From NCBI GenBank assembly GCA_964499235.1, contig CAZCKC010000092.1, positions 1 to 15,206 on the forward strand: DNA of 15,206 nucleotides. The letters are read 5' to 3'. This stretch comes from JAFGRR01 sp964499235 (lineage in GTDB: Bacteria; Planctomycetota; Phycisphaerae; UBA1845; Fen-1342). The notes under the pieces were generated by a model. That model did no database searches. It was given only the letters and a program-made list of their open reading frames with translations, and was not told the origin of the DNA. This document shows, piece after piece, positions 1-8,160 of the stretch; position 1 is the first letter of the stretch; every line of letters starts with the position of its first letter. Both the position numbers and the translations under genes were made by a program.

Positions 1-46
1 AGATCGTTTCACGTGACTGGAGTTCAGACGTGTGCTCTTCCGATCT
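1..46. other. Illumina TruSeq adapter left on the contig end (not genomic)
   Basis: Bases 13-46 match the common TruSeq read-2 adapter in the orientation that ends in GCTCTTCCGATCT. Bases 5-12 (CGTTTCAC) are the reverse complement of the TruSeq index GTGAAACG, which I recall as index 19, and bases 1-4 are the adjoining AGAT of the flow-cell primer. The junction to real sequence is after base 46. Any reading frame crossing this stretch is artificial; on the minus strand it translates to the telltale ending IGRAHV. The adapter marks this as the physical end of an assembled contig, so a gene or promoter to the left may have been lost. Confidence 0.97.
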
Positions 47-353
47 GGTGGTGGTTGGGCCTCGTCGCGGCCGAGACGGCCGGCCCACCCGGGGGGGCCG
101 GTGCATTCGTGGGAGGTGGAGACGAAGCTGTCCGGAGGCCGAGACGGCCGCGGCGGCTGAGCGCGTCGCTGCGGTCGGTTTTGCCAGCATAGGGGGGGTC
201 GCGTAAGCTGATCATTGAAGATCGCGCCGGGGCGGCGGAAGCTGACGTTTCGCAGCAACTCGCTCGGCGCCGGCGGGTGGCTGGGGCGGGTTTGGCGAGC
301 CAGTCGCCCCGAGTTTGAAGCGGGGGCCTCGTCCTCCGAAGGCGGCTGGTGTG
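47..353. other. Leader of the cytochrome gene; no supported gene
   Basis: No convincing gene lies between the adapter and the cytochrome start. A 37-codon open frame runs from the adapter junction to a TGA at 158-160; it could be the tail of a gene cut off by the contig end, but its composition gives no support. The stretch holds a 14-base direct repeat, each copy able to fold into a small hairpin (69-82 and 137-150), and an inverted repeat GGGGCG/CGCCCC around 285-310. I see no convincing promoter. Confidence 0.5.
69..150. repeat. Two copies of a 14-base hairpin-forming repeat
   Basis: GGCCGAGACGGCCG occurs exactly at 69-82 and again at 137-150. Each copy pairs GGCC or CGGCC with its complement around a GAGAC loop. 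The copies are 68 bases apart, start to start. They could be paired protein-binding sites, RNA hairpins in a leader, or chance in very GC-rich DNA. Confidence 0.4.
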
Positions 354-2660
354 ATGTTCCGTTCGATCTCGATGCCGGCGCGGCGGCTCCGCCCACGCGG
401 GTGGGCGGTCGTGGCGATGGTGACCGCGTTCGCCGGGCTGGGGGCGTTTCTGTTTGCGGTTCGCAAGGCGCCGCCCGCGGCGGCGGGCTCGCTCGCGGCG
501 TTGGTGGAGCGCGAGCCGGCGTTTGTCGGCAGCGCGGCGTGCCGGGAGTGTCACCAGGTTGAGTGGGAGCTGTGGCGGGGTTCGGACCACGACAAGGCGA
601 TGGACGTCGCCACGGACGAGACCGTGCTGGGCGATTTCGATGACGCGGTCTTCACCTATAACGGCATCACCTCGCGTTTCTATCGGCGTGACGGGAAGTT
701 CCTCGTGCATACGGAGGGCCCCGGCGGCGCGATGCGTGAGTTCGAGATCACGCACGTGTTCGGGCATGATCCGATGCAGCAATACCTGATCCCGTTTCCG
801 GGCGGCCGGCTGCAAACGTTAAACATCACGTGGGATGTGATCGAGGGCCGCTGGTTTCAGCAATATCCGGAGCAGGACATTCCGCCTGACGACTGGCTCC
901 ACTGGACGCGCAGCGCCCAGAACTGGAACGCGATGTGCGCGGAGTGTCACTCGACCGATCTGCAGAAGGGGTATGACCCCGCCACGGACACGTACAACAC
1001 GACGTGGAAGGATATCGACGTCGGCTGCGAAGCGTGTCACGGTCCGGGCGCCCGCCACGTGGCGTGGGCCGAGATGGTGCCGCGGCACCGGCCCGACCTC
1101 AGCCATGACGGGTTGATCGTGAACACCTCGGACATCACGTCGGTTCAGCTGGTGGAGCTGTGTGCGCCGTGTCATGCCCGCCGGGCCGAGCTTGGGGACT
1201 ATGACCATCGTGGTGGCGCGTTGCTGGACGTGATGCAGCCGAGCCTGCTGACCGCCGGTTTGTACCACCCGGACGGCCAGATCCTGGACGAGGTTTACGT
1301 GTACGGCTCGTTCCTGCAGTCGAAGATGTACGCGAACGGCGTGACCTGCTCGGACTGCCACGACAGCCACAGCCTCGAGCTGCGCTTTACCGGCAACGAC
1401 CTGTGCGCGCAGTGCCACGTTCCCGCGGTGTACGACACGGCCGAGCACCATTTTCACCAGCAGGTTCATGAAGGGCAGCCGTCGGACGGGGCGCTGTGCG
1501 TCAGCTGCCACATGGTCGAGCAGCCGTACATGGTGATCGACTGGCGGGCGGACCACAGCTTCCGCGTGCCACGGCCGGATTTGACGAAGACGATCGGCAC
1601 GCCCAACGCCTGCTCGCAGTGCCACACCGGCGAGTCGCTCGACTGGGTGCTGGACGCTTACGAGGAATGGTACGGCGAGACGCGTTCGCCGCACTACGGG
1701 ACGACGTTTGCGGCCGCCCGGGCGAACGACCCGGCCGCCCGTGAGCCCCTCAAGCATATCGCCAGCAGCCCGGAGCAGGCGGCGATCGTCCGGGCGACGG
1801 CGCTGGCGCTGCTGGTCCAGCTCTGGGACGGGGGGCCGTTGCCGACGCTCGAGACGGCGGTTGAATCCGACGTGGCGTTGTTGCGACGGGTGGCGGCGGA
1901 GCACCTGCCGCTGCGGTCGGTGGCGGACGTCGAGCGGCTGGCGCCTTTGCTGAGCGACCCGTTCCGCGCGGTGCGCCTGACGACGGTGGCCCGCATCGCG
2001 ACGGTGCCGCGCGACCTCCTGACCCCGGCCCAGCAGAAAGCGTTCGACGTGGCGCTGGGCGAGTACCGCACCGCGATGGCCTACACGCTGGACTTCGCGA
2101 GCTCGAATCACAACCTCGGCAACCTCGAGTTGGCGCTGGGTGATGCCCGGGCGGCAGAACGCTTTTACCGGGCGGCGCTCGCGATCGACGACCTGTTCTT
2201 CCCGGCGAAGTCGAACCTGGCGGTCCTGCTCAGCGAGCAGGGGCGCTATATCGAGGCCGAGGCGTTGCTGCGCGAGATCTTGGCCGCCTACCCGGACAAC
2301 GCCGACGTGATGTACTCGCTGGCGCTGCTGCTGGTGGAAATGGGCCGGGCGGCAGATGCGTTGCCGTGGCTCGAGCGGGCGGCCGAGCGACTGCCCGACC
2401 ACCCGCGGCTGCATTACAACCTGGGGCTGCTCCGGCAGCAGCTGGGGCAGCTTGACGGGGCCGAGGCGGCGTTGCGGCGGGCGCTCACGCTGCAGCCGGG
2501 GAACCTCGATTTCCTGCACGCGCTGGCGGACCACCTGTTGCGGCGGGGGCGGCTGGACGAGGCCGGCGCGGTGGCCGACCGGATCGTGACGCTGTTTCCC
2601 GACCAGCCGCTGGGGCACCGGCTGCGGGCGATGGTCGAGGCGGGCGGTGACGCGCAGTAG
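354..2660 (+). CDS. Membrane-anchored eight-heme cytochrome c with C-terminal TPR repeats
   Basis: This 768-aa protein is a probable extracytoplasmic electron-transfer or redox protein. A hydrophobic segment at residues 17-36 after an Arg-rich start is a signal peptide or uncleaved anchor. Eight CXXCH heme-attachment motifs follow: CRECH 63-67, CAECH 195-199, CEACH 225-229, CAPCH 270-274, CSDCH 332-336, CAQCH 351-355, CVSCH 382-386 and CSQCH 420-424. The stretch around 129-170 (HVFGHDPMQQYLIPFPGGR) is typical of cytochrome c554-like (PF13435-type) multiheme/TPR proteins. Residues about 470-560 look like HEAT-type helices, and about 575-755 hold roughly five TPRs, probably for partner binding. 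ATG at 354 is preferred; an in-frame TTG at 315 adds 13 residues with no ribosome binding site. No haem-lyase or other respiratory gene lies nearby, so the electron partner is unknown. The family call is secure; substrate and reaction are not. Confidence 0.9.
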   Translation: MFRSISMPARRLRPRGWAVVAMVTAFAGLGAFLFAVRKAPPAAAGSLAALVEREPAFVGSAACRECHQVEWELWRGSDHDKAMDVATDETVLGDFDDAVFTYNGITSRFYRRDGKFLVHTEGPGGAMREFEITHVFGHDPMQQYLIPFPGGRLQTLNITWDVIEGRWFQQYPEQDIPPDDWLHWTRSAQNWNAMCAECHSTDLQKGYDPATDTYNTTWKDIDVGCEACHGPGARHVAWAEMVPRHRPDLSHDGLIVNTSDITSVQLVELCAPCHARRAELGDYDHRGGALLDVMQPSLLTAGLYHPDGQILDEVYVYGSFLQSKMYANGVTCSDCHDSHSLELRFTGNDLCAQCHVPAVYDTAEHHFHQQVHEGQPSDGALCVSCHMVEQPYMVIDWRADHSFRVPRPDLTKTIGTPNACSQCHTGESLDWVLDAYEEWYGETRSPHYGTTFAAARANDPAAREPLKHIASSPEQAAIVRATALALLVQLWDGGPLPTLETAVESDVALLRRVAAEHLPLRSVADVERLAPLLSDPFRAVRLTTVARIATVPRDLLTPAQQKAFDVALGEYRTAMAYTLDFASSNHNLGNLELALGDARAAERFYRAALAIDDLFFPAKSNLAVLLSEQGRYIEAEALLREILAAYPDNADVMYSLALLLVEMGRAADALPWLERAAERLPDHPRLHYNLGLLRQQLGQLDGAEAALRRALTLQPGNLDFLHALADHLLRRGRLDEAGAVADRIVTLFPDQPLGHRLRAMVEAGGDAQ

Positions 2661-2673
2661 TCGCGGCGTGGCC

Positions 2674-2685
2674 CCGGGCGCCCGG
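2674..2685. terminator. GC palindrome after the cytochrome gene (weak terminator candidate)
   Basis: CCGGGCGCCCGG is a perfect 12-base palindrome starting 13 bases after the cytochrome stop codon. It can form only a 4-bp stem with a 4-base loop and is not followed by a run of T, so termination here is a guess. Confidence 0.2.
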
Positions 2686-2721
2686 CCGGCGAGGTTGGCG
2701 GCAGCAACCGTCAGAATGCTT

Positions 2722-2727
2722 TAGAAT
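2722..2727 (+). promoter_or_regulatory. Possible -10 box for the amidohydrolase gene
   Basis: TAGAAT matches the sigma-70 -10 consensus at five of six bases and lies 65 bases before the amidohydrolase ATG, in a locally AT-richer patch. No good -35 box is seen at 16-18 bases; TTGGCG lies 21 bases upstream. The call therefore rests on the -10 alone. Confidence 0.3.
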
Positions 2728-2792
2728 CGGTGAAGAGCGGGTGCCGATCGCGCCGCTGTCGGCATGAATCTTGTTGCGTACCGGGGAATTCC

Positions 2793-4082
2793 ATGACGGA
2801 TCTCGCGACGTTCATCGCCACTGCGCCGCTGGTGGACACGCACGAGCACCTCGCCTCCGAGCAGCAGTACCTTGACGAGCCGGCCGACATCCTGCTCGAA
2901 GTGTTTGACGGCGGCTACATCATGGCGGACCTGCGCGTGGCCGGCGCGACCGACGCCGCGATCCAGCGCGTGCTGCAGGAGCCGGGGGGTGACATCGCTG
3001 AACGGTTCGGGGGCATCGCGGCCGCCTGGGACGCCTGTCGCCACACGGGCTTTGGTGAAGCGACGCGGATCACGGCGCGCGAGTTTTTCGGGCTCGAGGA
3101 AATCACGGTCGAGAGCCTGGTGGCGGGCCAGGCGCAGCTCGCGGCGCACCAGCCGGGGGAGCGTTACGCGATCCTCACGGCGGCGCACCTTGACCACGTC
3201 CAGATCGACAGCGTGTCGCCGTTGTGCCCGCGCGACGCCGAGCACCCGGACTTCTTTTTGCAGGACATCAACTGGCTCAAGCCGGCGACGGCCGACTTTG
3301 ACCTGACGTTTCTTCACGAGCACACGAAGGTGGCCGTCAAAGACCTGCGCACGTTGGAGAACGCGCTGCAGGCGCTTTTCAGCAGCGCGGCGCCGCGGGC
3401 GATTGCCGTGAAGATCCAGCACGCCTACCAGCGCACGCTGGCGTGGCAGGCGCGTGCCGATTCGGAAGTGGCTCCGTTGGTTGACCGCGTCTTGGCAGGC
3501 AACGACCTGGCCCCGCACGAAGCCAACGCCGTCGGTGACTGGGCGATCGAGCGGGCGATCCGCTGGGCGGAGGAGCACGCGCTGCCGGTGAAGATTCATA
3601 CCGGATACCTGGCCGGCTACGGCGGCATGCCGCTGGAATGGGTGCACCCGGCGCACCTCTGCCCGCTGCTCAAGCAGTATCCGGAGGTGCGGTTCATCCT
3701 GATGCACACCGGTTATCCGTTTGGCGGCGAGATCGTCGCGCTGGCCAAGCACTACCCGAACGTCTATGTCGATCTCTGCTGGGCGTGGGCGCTGGATCGG
3801 TTCAGCACCGAGCAGTTCGTTCGGCAGTACCTGCACGCCGCGCCCATCAACAAGCTGTTCGTCTTCGGTGGTGACACGCAGCGGCCGCGCAGCGCCGTCG
3901 CCTACAGCCGCCAGGCGCGCGTCGGGCTGGCCCGCGCGCTGCAGGCCGAAGTGGAGGCCGGCGAACTGACCGAGGCCGAGGCGCAGGCGGTCGCCCAGCG
4001 CGTGATGCGTGACAACCAGTACGCCGCGATGGACATCGCCGCCCGTCGGGCTGCCTGGCGGGAGCAGCCGGCGGCCTCCTGA
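2793..4082 (+). CDS. Amidohydrolase-family metal-dependent hydrolase, substrate unknown
   Basis: This 429-aa protein has the motifs of a TIM-barrel amidohydrolase (PF04909-like, distantly similar to uronate isomerases). DTHEHL at residues 15-20 supplies the metal-binding HxH (His17, His19). KIHTGY holds His269, LMHTGYP holds His305, and FGGDT holds Asp361; these sit in the order expected for metal and catalytic ligands. It has no signal peptide, so it is probably cytoplasmic. ATG at 2793 is chosen because GGGGAA lies just upstream and DTHEHL then falls near the N-terminus, as is usual; an upstream extension is Cys/Arg-rich and unconvincing. The reaction (hydrolysis, decarboxylation or isomerisation) cannot be told from sequence. 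The neighbours give no clue, since spacing of 132 bases on one side and 263 on the other suggests a single-gene unit. Confidence 0.88.
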   Translation: MTDLATFIATAPLVDTHEHLASEQQYLDEPADILLEVFDGGYIMADLRVAGATDAAIQRVLQEPGGDIAERFGGIAAAWDACRHTGFGEATRITAREFFGLEEITVESLVAGQAQLAAHQPGERYAILTAAHLDHVQIDSVSPLCPRDAEHPDFFLQDINWLKPATADFDLTFLHEHTKVAVKDLRTLENALQALFSSAAPRAIAVKIQHAYQRTLAWQARADSEVAPLVDRVLAGNDLAPHEANAVGDWAIERAIRWAEEHALPVKIHTGYLAGYGGMPLEWVHPAHLCPLLKQYPEVRFILMHTGYPFGGEIVALAKHYPNVYVDLCWAWALDRFSTEQFVRQYLHAAPINKLFVFGGDTQRPRSAVAYSRQARVGLARALQAEVEAGELTEAEAQAVAQRVMRDNQYAAMDIAARRAAWREQPAAS

Positions 4083-4087
4083 TCGGT

Positions 4088-4115
4088 CGCCGGTGTCGCC
4101 CGCGTCGGGCCGGCG
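4088..4115 (+). terminator. Bulged GC hairpin after the amidohydrolase gene
   Basis: CGCCG (4088-4092) pairs with CGGCG (4111-4115), and inside it GCCCG (4098-4102) pairs with CGGGC (4106-4110) around a CGT loop, leaving a five-base bulge on one side. It begins six bases after the stop codon. The position suits a terminator, but no T-run follows. Confidence 0.3.
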
Positions 4116-4247
4116 TCGGCGTTGCGTAACAGGCACCGCGGCCAGCGGGGCGTTGCGCGGGCGGGCCTTGCACGTAAGTCTATTTTAAGCCGGGATTTGC
4201 GCACACTATCGCGGAGCGGGTCCCGGCCAGGGGTCGACGGTGGCGGG

Positions 4248-4276
4248 TTTACGGATTGCGTCGCGGAAATCATACT
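4248..4276 (+). promoter_or_regulatory. Candidate promoter of the export operon
   Basis: TTTACG (4248-4253) and CATACT (4271-4276) each match the sigma-70 -35 and -10 consensus at four of six bases and are separated by exactly 17 bases. Transcription would start near 4283, giving a leader of about 60 bases before the lipoprotein ATG. It is the best-spaced pair in this gap. An AT-rich patch further upstream (around 4168-4190, with TTGCAC and TATTTTAA) is a weaker alternative. Confidence 0.4.
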
Positions 4277-4289
4277 CCGGAACGCAATC
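4254..4289. promoter_or_regulatory. 8-bp inverted repeat in the export-operon promoter (operator candidate)
   Basis: GATTGCGT (4254-4261) is the exact reverse complement of ACGCAATC (4282-4289), with 20 bases between. The left arm lies in the -35/-10 spacer and the right arm at the predicted transcription start, so a dimeric regulator bound to both arms would cover the promoter. It is wider than a usual TetR-type operator. If transcription starts further upstream, it could instead be an RNA hairpin. Confidence 0.45.
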
Positions 4290-4345
4290 GCGGCCGTGCT
4301 TGAGCGTTGTACCTCAATTGCGGTCTGCGCGCGAGGAGAAATGCG

Positions 4346-4537
4346 ATGCGTCGAGTAGTAAATCGTGCGGGTAGCAGCCTGTGGGGCTGCGTTGTGCTCA
4401 TGGGGCTGTCGGTCACGTTGCTGACGGGCTGTCCGGTGGACACGGATGAACTGGCCACCGCGGTCACTGAGGCGGCGCTGAACTCCGTGACCAATTCGAT
4501 CGTCGATTCGCTGGCCACGTATTTGGCGGGAGGTTAG
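4346..4537 (+). CDS. Small acidic lipoprotein at the head of the export operon
   Basis: This 63-aa protein has an Arg-containing start (MRRVVNR), a hydrophobic core and a lipobox LLTGC with the modified cysteine at residue 29. The mature form would be only 35 residues, starting CPVDTDEL, with no Lys or Arg. It looks helical (alternating Ala/Val/Leu/Ser up to LATYLAGG). ATG at 4346 has AGGAG seven bases upstream; a TTG at 4307 in the same frame has none. Its end contains the ribosome binding site of the next gene, four bases downstream, so it is cotranscribed with the tripartite pump. It might be a pump accessory, a stress sensor or a secreted cargo; none of these is shown. I do not recognise a named family. 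Confidence 0.75.
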   Translation: MRRVVNRAGSSLWGCVVLMGLSVTLLTGCPVDTDELATAVTEAALNSVTNSIVDSLATYLAGG

Positions 4538-4541
4538 GGGT

Positions 4542-6566
4542 TTGCATCGGTGGCGTTTCTCGCGCGGCACCGGGAGCCAGTGCTCGGGCGGCGCGTGTCG
4601 ATTTCACCCGCATCGAGGTTGGCGCATCGGGCCCCGCGGGTTGCACCTGTTGCGTGGCGGCTTTCTCCTGGCGGTCGGCCTCTGCCTGCCTGCCGGTTGT
4701 CCGCCGAGTGCTTACCGACAGCAGGTTGACGCGCGGGCGTACGAATCGATTCGGCAAAAGCAGCTCGCGGCGCTCGGCGAGGCCGAGCCGTTCACGATCG
4801 CGCGGCCGGCAGACCTGCTGCGCCGCCAGCTCCTGCTAGACCAGGAGCTGCCCGTGGCGGATGACGCATCGCTCGGCCCGGCGGCGGTTGAGCCGATTCC
4901 GCAGTGGCCGGACGACGAGTACCTCGAGGCGGTTGCGCCTGACGGTTTCGCCGCGCAGTTCGACACGCGGCAAGGCCCGCTGATCACGCTGGCGGCGGCG
5001 TTGCAGATCGCGGCGCACGAGAGCCGGGAGTACCAGCAGCAGAAGGAGCAGGTGTTCCGGGCGGCGCTGGACCTGGACTTCGAGCAGGATGCGTTCCGGA
5101 ACACGTGGGCGGGGCTGATCGAGGGCGGCTACGTCGCGAACCTCGAGGAGGAGGTGGTCCTCAATGCCGAGCGCGGCATCACCGACCGCCAGACCGTGGC
5201 GGGGCTGGAGTACGGCGGCGTGGGCGAGTTCTCGCGCGTCTTCGAAAGCGGGACCGCGTTTACGGGCCAGCTCGGCTTGGACATGGTTTCGCTGCTGACG
5301 CAGGACCGCCTGTTCGCGCGCGGGGTTTTTGCCGACGTGACGATCACGGTGCCGCTGCTCCGCGGGGCGGGCGAGTTCGTCGTGACCGAGCCGCTGACGC
5401 AGGCCGAGCGGGACGTCGTCTACGCGATCTACAACTTCGAGCGGTTCAAGCGCGTGTTCGCGGTGGATATCGCGAGCGATTACTTCGCGGTGCTCCAAAG
5501 CCGTGACCAGGTCGAGAACGCGGAGGAGAACTACAAGAACCTGATCACGTCGACGCGGCGGGCGCGGCGGCTGGCGGCGGCCGGCGAGCTGCCGGAGATC
5601 GAGGTCGGGCAGTCGGTCCAGGATGAGCTGCGGGCGCGTGATCGCTGGGTGTCGGCGGTCGAGTCGTATCGGCGGCGGGTCGATGCCTTCAAGTTGACGC
5701 TCGGGTTGCCGGTGGACGCGGCGATTCGGCTGGAACAGGCAGAACTCGAGCGGCTGGCGGCGGAGCTCGATTATCTGCTGATCAACGAAGAATTCGCGAT
5801 TGGTGGGGCGGCGCTCGAAGAGGATCGGGCGAAAGGACCACGGGCCGGGGTGCCGGCCGACGCGCCGGTGGAGCTGACCCCGCCCGGGGCGGGTGAGGCG
5901 GGCCCGCTCGAGCTGGAGCCGCTGGAGGCGGTCCTGCTGGCGTTGGAGCACCGGTTGGACCTGCGGATTGCGATCGGGCGGGTGTTTGACAGCCAGCGGG
6001 ACGTGGCGGTGGCCGCGGACCTGCTGCGGGCGGACGTGACGCTGCTGGGGACCGGGTCGGCGGGGGGTCGGCGGGCCCTGGCGTCGGCGGGAGCGGATGA
6101 CGCGATTCTGCGGCCGGACGAGGGTTCTTACGCCGCGCTGCTTACAATCGATATGCCGTTCGAGCGGACGGCCGAGGCGTTGACGTACCGGGAGACGCTG
6201 GTCGGGTTTGAGCAGTCAATTCGTGAGCTGCAGGCGCAGGAGGACGAGGTCAAGCTGGCGGTGCTGAACCGGCTGAGCGAGTTGCTGCAGGCCCGCGAGG
6301 CGATGCAGATCCAGGCGCGGGCGGTGGCGGTGGCCGAACGGCGGGTCGCGAGCACGCGTATGTTCCTGGAGGCGGGGCGGGCGGAGATCCGGGATGTGCT
6401 TGAGGCGCAGGAAGCGTTGATCTCGGCCCAGAATGCGTTGACGGCGGCGTTGGTTACCTATCGCGTCGGCGAGTTGGCGTTGCAGCGGGACCTGGGGCTG
6501 CTGCGTGTTGATCACCGCGGCGTCTGGACGGAATACGAGCCGGCGGGAATTGAGGAGCAGTCATGA
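4542..6566 (+). CDS. TolC-type outer-membrane efflux protein
   Basis: This 674-aa outer-membrane channel protein provides the exit duct of the tripartite pump encoded with the next three genes. The first outer-membrane-efflux (PF02321) repeat covers about residues 145-392 and the second about 463-655. A Pro/Glu-rich stretch at about 400-462 separates them, making the protein longer than the usual 450-500 aa. A hydrophobic segment ends in CLPAGC at residues 48-53; this is a near-lipobox with Pro at -3, so it may be a lipoprotein as OprM is. The start is TTG at 4542, because GGGAGG (4528-4533) sits eight bases upstream inside the preceding gene. Later TTG codons at 4641 and 4650 would give a more usual signal-peptide length but lack a ribosome binding site. 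Its stop overlaps the adaptor start (ATGA). Confidence 0.92.
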   Translation: MHRWRFSRGTGSQCSGGACRFHPHRGWRIGPRGLHLLRGGFLLAVGLCLPAGCPPSAYRQQVDARAYESIRQKQLAALGEAEPFTIARPADLLRRQLLLDQELPVADDASLGPAAVEPIPQWPDDEYLEAVAPDGFAAQFDTRQGPLITLAAALQIAAHESREYQQQKEQVFRAALDLDFEQDAFRNTWAGLIEGGYVANLEEEVVLNAERGITDRQTVAGLEYGGVGEFSRVFESGTAFTGQLGLDMVSLLTQDRLFARGVFADVTITVPLLRGAGEFVVTEPLTQAERDVVYAIYNFERFKRVFAVDIASDYFAVLQSRDQVENAEENYKNLITSTRRARRLAAAGELPEIEVGQSVQDELRARDRWVSAVESYRRRVDAFKLTLGLPVDAAIRLEQAELERLAAELDYLLINEEFAIGGAALEEDRAKGPRAGVPADAPVELTPPGAGEAGPLELEPLEAVLLALEHRLDLRIAIGRVFDSQRDVAVAADLLRADVTLLGTGSAGGRRALASAGADDAILRPDEGSYAALLTIDMPFERTAEALTYRETLVGFEQSIRELQAQEDEVKLAVLNRLSELLQAREAMQIQARAVAVAERRVASTRMFLEAGRAEIRDVLEAQEALISAQNALTAALVTYRVGELALQRDLGLLRVDHRGVWTEYEPAGIEEQS

Positions 6567-8160
6567 ATGCGAAGCCGAAGAAGTCCGGCAAGGTCCGCTG
6601 GCTGGCGGTGATCGGGACGGTGTTGGCGGGAGCGGTGGTGGTGGCGCTGATCACGACCTCGACGGGGGCGACGTCGAACCAGGGTGACATTCCGCCCTTC
6701 GAGGTCAAGCAGGGGCCGCTGACGATCGCGGTCAGCGAGGCGGGCACGATCCAGGCGCTGGAGCAGTTGATCATCAAGAGCGAGGTCGAGGGTCAGACAA
6801 CGATCATCTATCTGATGCCGGAGGGTACGCTCGTCGAGGCGGGGGAATTGCTGGTCGAGCTCGACGCGAGCGGGCTGGAGGATGATTTGATCCAGCAGGA
6901 GATCAGCGTCCAGAACGCGGAGGCGGCGTTCGTGCGGGCGCGCGAGAACCTGAAGGTCGTGCAGAACCAAGCGAAGAGCGACATCTCGAAGGCCGCGCTG
7001 GACCTGCAGTTCGCGGAGGAGGACCGCAGGAAGTACATGGAGGGCGAGTATCTCCAGCAGCAGCGCGAGGCCGAGTCGAAGATCGAACTCGCCTCCGAGG
7101 AGCTCAAGCGGGCCGAGGAGAAGCTGAAGTGGTCCGAGCGACTGTCCGAGGAGAAGTATCTTTCGCAGACGGAGCTCGAGGGCGACCGGCTGGCCTACAA
7201 CCGGGCGAAGCTGGACCACGAGTTGGCGGTGGCGGCGCTCGAGTTGCTCGAGAAGTACACGCATGCGCGGCAGGTGGCGCAGCTCACCAGCGACATTGAC
7301 CAGGCGGAGTTGGCGCTGGAGCGGGTGCAGCTCAAGGCGAAGGCCGACATCGTGCAGGCGAAGGCCGACCTGACGGCGAAGGAGGCCGAGTTCGGGCAGC
7401 AGCAGACGAAGCTCGAGAAGGTGAAGCAGCAGATCGCGAAGACGAAGATCCGCGCCCCGCGGGCGGGGCTGGTTGTTTACGCCACGAGCGCGAAGAGCAG
7501 CTGGCGGGGGAACGACGAGCCGCTCGACGAGGGGCAGTCGGTGCGGGAGCGCGAGGAGCTGATCTACCTGCCGACGGCGGACGCGATGATGTCGCAGGTT
7601 CAGATTCACGAGTCCAACCTGGACAAGGTTCGCATCGGGCTGCCGGCGCGGGTGACGGTCGACGCGCTGCCGGGGCGGACGTACACGGGCAAGATCGCGA
7701 AGATCGCGCCGCTGCCCAACGCGCACGTGATGCGCAGGAACCCTGATCTGAAGGTGTACCTGACGGAGATCCACCTCGACGGCAGCAATACGGCGTTGCG
7801 CACCGGCATGAGCTGCAACGCCGAGGTGATCATCGCGCAGCTCGATGACGCGGTCTACGTTCCGGTGCAGGCAGTGGTCAAGTCCGGCACCGGGCACGTG
7901 GCGTATGTCCAGCGCGGGGACGAGTTCGTGCAGACGCCGGTCGAGATCGGGCTCGACGACAACCGCATGCTACACGTGCGTTCCGGTTTGCAGCGCGGCG
8001 AGATCGTCTCGCTCGACCCACCGCTGGAGGCGGCGCCGGCGACGGCGGACGCCGGCCCGGGGCTCGACGAGGCGCAGCGGGCGGCATTCCAGCGGGCGAT
8101 CGATGCGTCGAAGGAGCAGACCCAGCGCGGCCGCGGTCCGCGGCCGGGCGGAGATCGTTC

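Noticed and set aside
47..160. Possible C-terminal tail of a gene cut by the contig end
   Set aside because: It is 37 codons beginning at the adapter junction, Gly/Arg/Pro-rich, with nothing to set it apart from random GC-rich sequence.
315..353. TTG start adding 13 residues to the cytochrome
   Set aside because: No ribosome binding site precedes it, and the hydrophobic anchor is better placed from ATG 354.
24..815. Minus-strand 263-codon open frame
   Set aside because: It runs antisense to the cytochrome, is Arg/Pro/His-rich, and ends inside the sequencing adapter.
819..2618. Minus-strand 599-codon open frame
   Set aside because: It is a mirror frame of the cytochrome caused by high GC at third codon positions; its His/Arg/Gln/Val-rich sequence has no domain.
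2721..4136. Minus-strand 471-codon open frame over the amidohydrolase
   Set aside because: It is exactly antisense to a gene with clear catalytic motifs, and its own product is low-complexity Arg/Val/Leu.
6512..7897. Minus-strand 461-codon open frame over the adaptor gene
   Set aside because: It is a leucine/arginine mirror of the coiled-coil coding region (Glu, Lys and Gln codons read backwards); no recognisable fold.
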